From Blasia pusilla (taxonomy: Eukaryota; Marchantiophyta; Marchantiopsida; Blasiales), in NCBI GenBank assembly GCA_050084515.1, contig CM114271.1, positions 32,488,001-32,552,000 of the forward strand: a stretch of 64,000 bases of DNA, written 5' to 3'. The position numbers were made by a program, and so were the translations under genes. This document shows positions 57,928-64,000 of the stretch, piece after piece (within the stretch, counting starts at the first letter, position 1; each line of letters starts with the position of its first letter). Under the pieces are notes generated by a model, which was given only the letters and a program-made list of their open reading frames with translations, did not search any database and had not been told where the DNA came from.

Positions 57928-59727
57928 TTGTACTTGGTGAAAACCCGGTACTTTTGTCTATGGGAGGAAAATCTGGCAGAAGCGAGGAGCACCAGGCACC
58001 CTCTCGTAGATGTAAAAGAAAAGTTAACCTCCATCCATCACCCTATCGCCCGTGGGGGTGAACGCAAGTTGCCAAATCCCCAAGAGACTTATGGAAGGCT
58101 CTTAGCCCTCTTCGCGAGAGCAATGAGCCGACGCGCAGAAGCGGCAGGAACAAGAACCGGCTTGAGACCGCTAGTTCGTCTCGAAGTCTTCGCCCTCGTC
58201 CAAGGTGAAGAGCAAGAAGAAAGAAAGGGACGAATTCTCCACTACGCCCCTCGCCAGTTCAGATCGGACGAAGAGTCGCCCTGGGACCCTTTGGGGAGTC
58301 GGGAGCGAGGAGCCGATCGAGCACCTCGGCGGCACCTTTACCTCCTCCCTCTCGAGCATCAAGCCCGGGGCCAGCAGGAGAGCAGCCCCCATGGCCAACA
58401 CTAGAAAAACTCGCTAAGGTACCCCACCTTTGCCGGAGGCCGACGAGACGATGTGGATAACTTTGTTCTTGAATTCACCCATGTCGCTTAAAAGCCAACG
58501 GGAAGGGGCAGAGGAGGATTTGTTACGAGTCTTTCGGGCCTGCTCAAGAAGCGAGCAAGCCCGGTGGTACGAAGGTCTCGGAGCGGAAGTCACGGAAACC
58601 TGGAAAAGGGTCTTGGAATCCTTCCTACATGAGTTCCGCGACTTGAGTTCGAGGACAAGCTTCTTACAAAGCTTCATGACTGGAAGCGTAGAAAGAGGGA
58701 GACCCTCCGAGAATATACCCAATGGTTCGGAGCCTTGTGAATAAGCTAGAACACACGACTACCTCCCAATTGGTAGATTGGTTCGTGGTCCGCTTGTCCA
58801 AAGAAATGGATCGGTATTGCCGGAGAGGCCAACGGGATTCCTCGGAGGCGGTCATAGCTCGCCGAGGCACATTTAAGCCTCGTAAAAGTCCCGCCGAACA
58901 CAAAGACGCGTCACCAACGAAGAGGGGCGTTTAGACTAGTGCTTCGTCCGAAGACGGCGCCCCTCCATCGACACGGAATCCTCTACAGAGGATTCGTCCA
59001 GTCCTCGGACTCGGAGCAGAGGTAAAAGCTAAAAGGAAAGGGAAGAGCAGCGCCATCGCTCCCCAAGCACCATACCAAAACCCAACCAAGTACCAGCGCC
59101 CTAAGCGGTCGGAAAGTCCAAGAAGAGGGACGGAAAGGAAGGCCGGCAAGTCGGCCATGGAGGAACTCAATAAACAAATGGTGAGTTGAAGGTACATCTG
59201 GCGGCCCGTAAGGACCCCAAAAGACGACCCGGCTGATGAGGCCCAACATTTGGTGTAGTAGTTGTGGAACCCAGGGGGCATACTTGACAAGAATGCCCTA
59301 CTGGAGGGATCTACGGTGGGTCCAGGAAGAGGCCCCTATTGAAGAAGGATGGTATGAACCAGAACAGTGGGAAGGGTGCTATGCCATTCAAGCGGTGCCA
59401 CCCCCAAACCCTGGGAGAAGCTGGATCACGCGGTATGTACCTCCGGAATACGGAGAGCAGAGACCCCTGAGACAGATTATGGGTGCGGCGGCCTTCACGC
59501 CACCCATCAAAAGAAATTGTTGTTATAATCAAGGGCGCGTTGCAGTAACCATTGGGCCAATAATTGCCCAAACCCGGTTTACAGTGGGACTCAATCCCTT
59601 ATGTGGGAACTGCAAGAAGGGCGGGCACACTGCCGTGGAATTCCCGGAGCCCAAGGTCCCGCGTTTGTTGGTCAGATATGTAAATACTCCCGCGGCTCAA
59701 CCTGAGCCCAAGAACGATGTAGGTTGA
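57928..59727 (+). pseudogene. gag: Gag polyprotein of copy E, frame-broken
   Basis: The capsid-like part shows EEDLLRVFRACSRSEQARWY, TETWKRVLESFLHEF and, in another frame, KRETLREYTQWFGAL and NKLEHTTTSQLVDWFV, a pattern usual for plant gypsy gag. A basic stretch follows. Near 59600 a zinc knuckle reads CGNCKKGGHTAVE, with the last Cys replaced by Glu. An earlier degenerate knuckle lies at about 59258 (CSSCGTQG). Several frameshifts make it non-functional. Confidence 0.65.
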
Positions 59728-59749
59728 GGCGGCTGCAATGGTGACTCGG

Positions 59750-60660
59750 GGTGCTGCGAGAGGCACCGAGCCATCGAGAGGTGGAGTTGAGATTGACCCA
59801 CCGCAGGGGACCGATGGACGCCAGACCAGGGTTCCACAGTCATTCACATTGTCAGAGGCACTATACACACCATCGATGGTGCCTCGATGACCAACGGTGC
59901 CTACAGCTCAGGCACCTACATCGACATCACGAGGGGTTGAAGTGACAACTCCTATGCCGGCTCAAGTAGAGTCAGTGTTGACCATAGTGTTGGAGGTGGC
60001 CACTAGAGTGAGTCAGACTCCACTATTTTCCGCCATAGAGTTGGCGACGTTGGGAGTTGGACCAGCTGAGGTGTTTCGGCTGGCCGCCACGTTTTGTGAG
60101 CGTGGAGAGGTGACTCCTTCTTGTTCAGAGGTAGTTGAGGAGATGGTGGACTTGCCCTCAGAGCCAGTGCTCGAGAGGTTCCCCACAGAGTCATGGCATG
60201 CGGCGGTGGCGAAGTTGGTAGATATTCCAGCTCAACCGGCCATAGAGCGAGCAATGGTAATACTTGGCGTAGTGTTATTGGATAACCGAGCTCGAGTATT
60301 TCGCTTGGTTAGTCCAACGGGGACAGTATACCACCCACAACGCGTCCTACTTGATTCGGGAGCGCAACCCTTGATGTTAGGGAGGGCGGCGTGTTTAGTG
60401 TTGGGGTTATGGAAGGCCGACATTAAGCCTTGTCCCTTCTTGATCCAGACCTCGATTGGGGGCGTGTCACCCACGCAGTATATGACTTGACAAGAGATAG
60501 TTGTCATAGTTTAGCACACATGCGATTACGACACCAGCTGAGTCATACGATGTGTTGGTGGGGTGTACAGTGTTATATCCCCTAGGATTCATCCTTGACT
60601 TTTGGGAGGAGACGTTGCTTATCGGCCAGGGTGGCGATCAGGTGACGGGCGGATGAGTCA
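59750..60660 (+). pseudogene. pol: Aspartic protease region of copy E
   Basis: The pol start AMVTRGAARGTEPSRGG is followed by RVPQSFTLSEALY and then, from 59897, a 197-codon frame. The retroviral-type protease motif is RVLLDSGAQPLMLGR, with catalytic Asp at 60353. After a stop at 60488 other frames continue with PAESYDVLVG, LYPLGFILDFWEE and YRPGWRSGDGR, a block also found in copy F. The protease would cut the polyprotein. Confidence 0.75.
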
Positions 60661-61029
60661 GTTACCCGTGCAGTTTGCGGGACGAGGTGGTCAATCACGA
60701 GGCAAGTCTGTGACCACATTGGCAGCTTTCACAGGTAGTGTTAGCTCGCCAAGAGAGTTGTTGGAGGGGAACGCACATGCGGAGGATGTCCCAGTAGCGG
60801 ATAGTCCCACGGAGAGACATGCCATGGCGGGTGTCTCTTCCCATGTTGGCAAGACCTCTTCACCATTGTGGGGTACGACTCGAGAGCTACAGAGGAGTGT
60901 CAACGACCTTGTGAGGCAGGCGTGGAGTCATGCTTTTATCCCGGAGCAGCGAGAGTCACATGGCGATCGGGCCCCAGGAGTGGAGACGTTGACCCCACTA
61001 GATACCACACCCATTGTGTGGCAGTGTCT

Positions 61030-61781
61030 AGAGGAGGTGTTAGGGTGTTAGATCTCTTCGGAGGGATTAGCACCGGATTGACTACAATATTGCAAGTGGG
61101 CATACGTGTGCATCAGTACCTTTATATGGAGAGAGATGAGACTGCGCGGCGAGTGTCATTACGTCACGTAGCGAGATTGGTCCAAAGGTATCATGAGTTG
61201 TTGCCGGTATCTGCAATACGGGGATATCAACATACGCTACACGCCAACATCTCTTTGGTGGGGGCGTAGGATCTGGATAGAGTTGGCACCATTCATTTGG
61301 TGATTGCTGGATGGCCATGTCAGGGTCATTCATCAGCTAGCTGAGGATTTGGATTGCAGGATCTGAGGTCAGGGATATTTTGGGAGATGCTGCTAGTAGT
61401 ACGACACTTGCACAAGAGTCAGACATGTTCTCCACCGTATATTTTGGAGAACGTGCCATTATTGGGAGACACTCGTGCATATGTGATGATGAGTGTGCAT
61501 CAGATGAGGTCTAGGTTGGGACCTGCTGTGTTGCTAGAAGCAGCGAGAGTGGAGGAGTTGAGGGTAGCCTTACCTCAACTCCTCCACCCTATTGGGATGA
61601 GGTGACCCGAGCATTAGAGGAGCCTACAGCAGATGAGCGCGAGCGCGGCATGGGGTTTGCTAGGGGTACTACGACGGTGCGAGGTATGATTGAGGTATCC
61701 CGCAGACAGGTGTTGGGGCAAGCGATGGACCTCAACTGTCTCACTTGGATAGTCACCCTAGGTATGGCTGAGCAGAGACGG
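61030..61781 (+). pseudogene. DNA (cytosine-5) methyltransferase domain inside gypsy pol (copy E)
   Basis: Conserved m5C methyltransferase motifs appear in order. Motif I is VRVLDLFGGISTGL (from 61039), which binds S-adenosylmethionine. Motif II-like YMERDETARR follows. Motif IV is VIAGWPCQGHS, with catalytic Cys at 61318-61320. Motif VI is ILENVPL, with the ENV triad at 61447-61455. Motifs IX and X are ERERGMGFARGTT and RRQVLGQAMDLN. Two stops (61267 TAG, 61342 TGA) and a frameshift break it. The motif VIII and target-recognition part between 61549 and 61573 is missing. Such enzymes add a methyl group to cytosine in DNA. Its place between protease and RT shows it belongs to the element, not to a host gene. 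Confidence 0.88.
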
Positions 61782-62165
61782 ATGCGAGTGTCATCCATGT
61801 CGTCACGTCCACGAGTTAGACCATTTCCTATAGGGTCTGTACAGGCATTGGTTGGGGGCAAGACGAGGAGAGATAGGCATCCATGGACTTCTTGGGACTC
61901 GTCCGAGCAGAGAGTGCGAAGGCAACCAGAGTAGCACATGTTCATTTTTTTGGATGTGGAGCATGGTGTAGGAGGTCAGAGTGGAATGGCTGTTGCGGAG
62001 GTGGCTAGGGTTGCTACATAGCAACCAAAGCCAGAGGTTGCGTCCTCTCCGAGTGAGATCACGATGGAGACTTGGGAGCCTGTGATAGTTCTCAAGTTGA
62101 TAGGAGGAGAGCGTCGGCGAGTTCATAGGTTTTTGAGAGGGCATGTCTAGTGCTTTGCCTTCAGT

Positions 62166-63143
62166 ATGAGAGACTTGGGTATGCTAAAGGGTCTCGGGAT
62201 ATGGATTGAGTCGGCTAGTGATATGCCAATCTTTCGTCGACCCTACAGGTATTCTGATATGGAGCGAGCCTTGATTCAGAGCAAGAGTCATGACTTGTTG
62301 GAGGCAGTACTTGTGGAGTTATCACATGGGGAGTATGCATCTGCCACAATCATGCCGGCGAAGAAGGATATGTATGGCAATTGGACAGATAGGCGGATGT
62401 GTGGAGATTACCGTCCTATCAATCGACAGACGAGGTCAGATCGGTACACCATGCCTACTCCTAAGGAGATCTTTGATGCGGTAGGGCATGTAAAGATCTT
62501 CAGTACTATAGATCTTTGTACTGACTATCATCAACTTCCTATCAGGTTGGAGAACAGGGAGAAGACAATATTCAGGGGGATAGATCGGTTCGAGAAAGAT
62601 TGCTTGTATAAGTGGCGGTTCTTACCATTTGGGTTGAAGAACGCGCCTGCAGAGTTTTAGATAGTGATGGATAGGATTCTGGCTGGCTTGGATTTTGTAC
62701 GATGTTACATACATGACATTCTTATCTTCAGTTCCACCGTTGAGGAGCATGAGCGACACCTGGAGGAGGTGTTTCGGCGATTGCAGTTATATGGACTGAA
62801 GTTACATCCAGACAAGTGTAGATTCTTTCAGGACTAGATTGAGTACTTGAGACACATCATATACCCGAGTGGGTTAGGTGTTCAGCAGACAAAGATGGAG
62901 GCTATTGCGTAGATTCCACGTCCTACAGATGTGAGTCGAGTCCGAGCATTTCTTGGACTGGAAAACTTCTATCGACGGTATGTCAAGGGTTTTAGAACGA
63001 TCACAAAGTCTTTGGCCTTGTTGACGAGACTTGATCAGGTTTGGTTGTGGGGAGATGATCAGGAGCAAGCATTTCAAGAGCTTAAGGACACGTTGACGTC
63101 CTCACCCATTTTACAGAGACCGATTAGGGGTCGCCCATTCTAG
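62166..63143 (+). pseudogene. pol: Reverse transcriptase of copy E
   Basis: The frame from 62166 holds RRMCGDYRPINRQTRSDRY, the KIFSTIDLCTDYHQLPI motif and WRFLPFGLKNAPAEF, ending at TAG 62658-62660. The same frame continues after the stop with the catalytic box YIHDILIF, where YIDDILIF would be normal, so one catalytic Asp is lost. Further TAGs lie at 62835 and 62910. The thumb and connection VRAFLGLENFYRRYVKGF and WGDDQEQAFQELK follow, to the TAG at 63141. All parts share one frame, so decay here is mainly by point mutation. Confidence 0.85.
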
Positions 63144-64000
63144 TTACATACGGATTGGAGCATGTTGGGTCTAGGATCAGTGCTTACTCAGAGGGATGAC
63201 GAGGAGAGGGAGTTTGTTGTGGCTTACGCGAGCCGATCGAAAAACATTGCACAGGAAAAGTACAACTCCTACAAGGGAGAGTGCTTGGCTGCAGTGTGGG
63301 CCGTGGCACATTTCAGGAACTATTTATTCGACAACCCTTTCACACTTATCACTGATCATCAACCATTGAGGTGGTTGATGGAGTCCGACAAGCTTACGGG
63401 AAAGCTTGCCAGGTGGGCTCTATTAATACAAGAGTATGAGTTTGAGGTGGTTCATAGGCCATGCCGGCTGAACCAGGATGCGGATGGGTTGAGTCGTAAC
63501 TCATGTTCGAGTCAGAGAGACGATACAAGAGCTCGATGGCATGGAGTGAGTGATGAGGATATGGTGCCGGGTTGGCATGCATCTGCCTATCTTTGTTGGT
63601 TGACTATGGTAGGTCAGCCACAGGTGATGACTCCAATCGTGGGATTGGATGATGAGTCTTTGGATCCGGAGGTCAGTGAGGAGGCGATAGGTGGTCGTGA
63701 TATCCATGACGATGTGGAGGTTGTGGAGTTCTTGCGCATTGGCGTCATAGCGAGCACAATGAGTGCTAGGGAGCGGGATCGGATCCTACAGCGAGCTAGG
63801 AGGTTTAGGCGGGATGGGAATCACATTTTGCGAGTATGGGGAGATGGTAGGATACGAGTGGTACCTCATCCTTCTCAGCGAGCACGTGTAGTGCGACTTG
63901 CCCATGAGGAGTTGGGACATTTTGGAGTGAAGCACTTTTACAAATTTTACTCCGATTCGGTGATTGGTGGCGTGACATGCATACTGGGATACATCAGTTT
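63144..64000 (+). pseudogene. pol: RNase H and start of integrase of copy E
   Basis: The frame is open from 63144 to the window edge. RNase H shows HTDWSMLGLGSVLTQ, VAYASRSKN, ITDHQPLRWLMESDKLTG and ADGLSRN. A linker with GGRDIHDDVEVVEFL matches copy A. The integrase zinc-binding domain begins with HEELGHFGVK near 63900. A one-base shift near 63945 moves the expected WWRDMHTGIHQ into another frame. The rest of integrase lies outside the window. Confidence 0.83.

Larger units (their letters stand above)
56480..64000 (+). mobile_element. Ty3/gypsy retrotransposon encoding a DNA methyltransferase (copy E)
   Basis: Order: candidate 5' LTR, leader, gag, protease, cytosine-5 DNA methyltransferase, reverse transcriptase, RNase H, integrase start. 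It runs off the right edge. Gag appears continuous with pol: the end of gag (PEPKNDVG) and VEAAAMVTRGAARG at about 59725 join with a one-base shift. The copy has in-frame stops at 61267, 61342, 62658, 62835, 62910 and 63141, plus frameshifts. Copies A and F belong to the same or a close family. Confidence 0.82.

Noticed and set aside
57633-58034. 133-codon minus-strand frame
   Set aside because: It lies over the leader and gag of copy E and resembles nothing known; treated as chance.
61030-61781. The methyltransferase as a host gene (MET1, CMT, DRM or DNMT2)
   Set aside because: It has no introns or regulatory domains, sits between protease and RT of one element on the same strand, and recurs in the same place in copy F.

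Overview
The window is nuclear DNA of a land plant or other streptophyte. The host genes have many introns and are built like plant genes: a plant-type glycosyltransferase-92 family and a plant TAF15b-like RNA-binding protein. The intergenic DNA is AT-rich and full of decayed retroelements. A bryophyte is my best guess, but this rests on recognising protein families, not on a database match.

Host genes are all on the minus strand. A GT92 glycosyltransferase (15156-22960) can be rebuilt as 11 exons in one open frame of 557 residues. A diverged paralogue (36807-44246) keeps nearly the same exon lengths and phases but has AT-rich introns and an unresolved, frame-broken 5' end. A FET/TAF15b-like protein (45819-48832) can be rebuilt as 6 exons and 480 residues, with one RRM, two RanBP2 zinc fingers and an RD/RE-rich tail. 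A small two-exon coiled-coil gene of unknown function (51973-52610) is also plausible.

Mobile DNA makes up the rest of what can be recognised. Positions 1 to about 3229 (+) hold the 3' part of a Ty3/gypsy element (copy A): the end of reverse transcriptase, RNase H, integrase and a PHD-type zinc finger. About 25720-27549 (-) holds an LTR plus gag fragment (copy B). About 29170-31442 (-) holds a broken hAT-type transposase. About 32757-35760 (-) holds a heavily decayed gypsy fragment (copy F) with protease and DNA methyltransferase remnants. 53552-55335 (+) holds an LTR plus gag of the same family as B (copy D). About 56480-64000 (+) holds a large Ty3/gypsy element (copy E), running off the window, in the order gag, protease, cytosine-5 DNA methyltransferase, reverse transcriptase, RNase H, integrase.

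The most notable find is the DNA cytosine methyltransferase inside the gypsy pol region. It occurs in two independent copies, E and F, always directly after the protease region. The related copy A ends in a PHD finger. Together they suggest a retrotransposon family that carries both a chromatin writer and a chromatin reader. All copies here are broken by stops, frameshifts or deletions. Large stretches (3.2-15.1 kb, 24.5-25.7 kb, 49.8-52 kb) show no recognisable gene.
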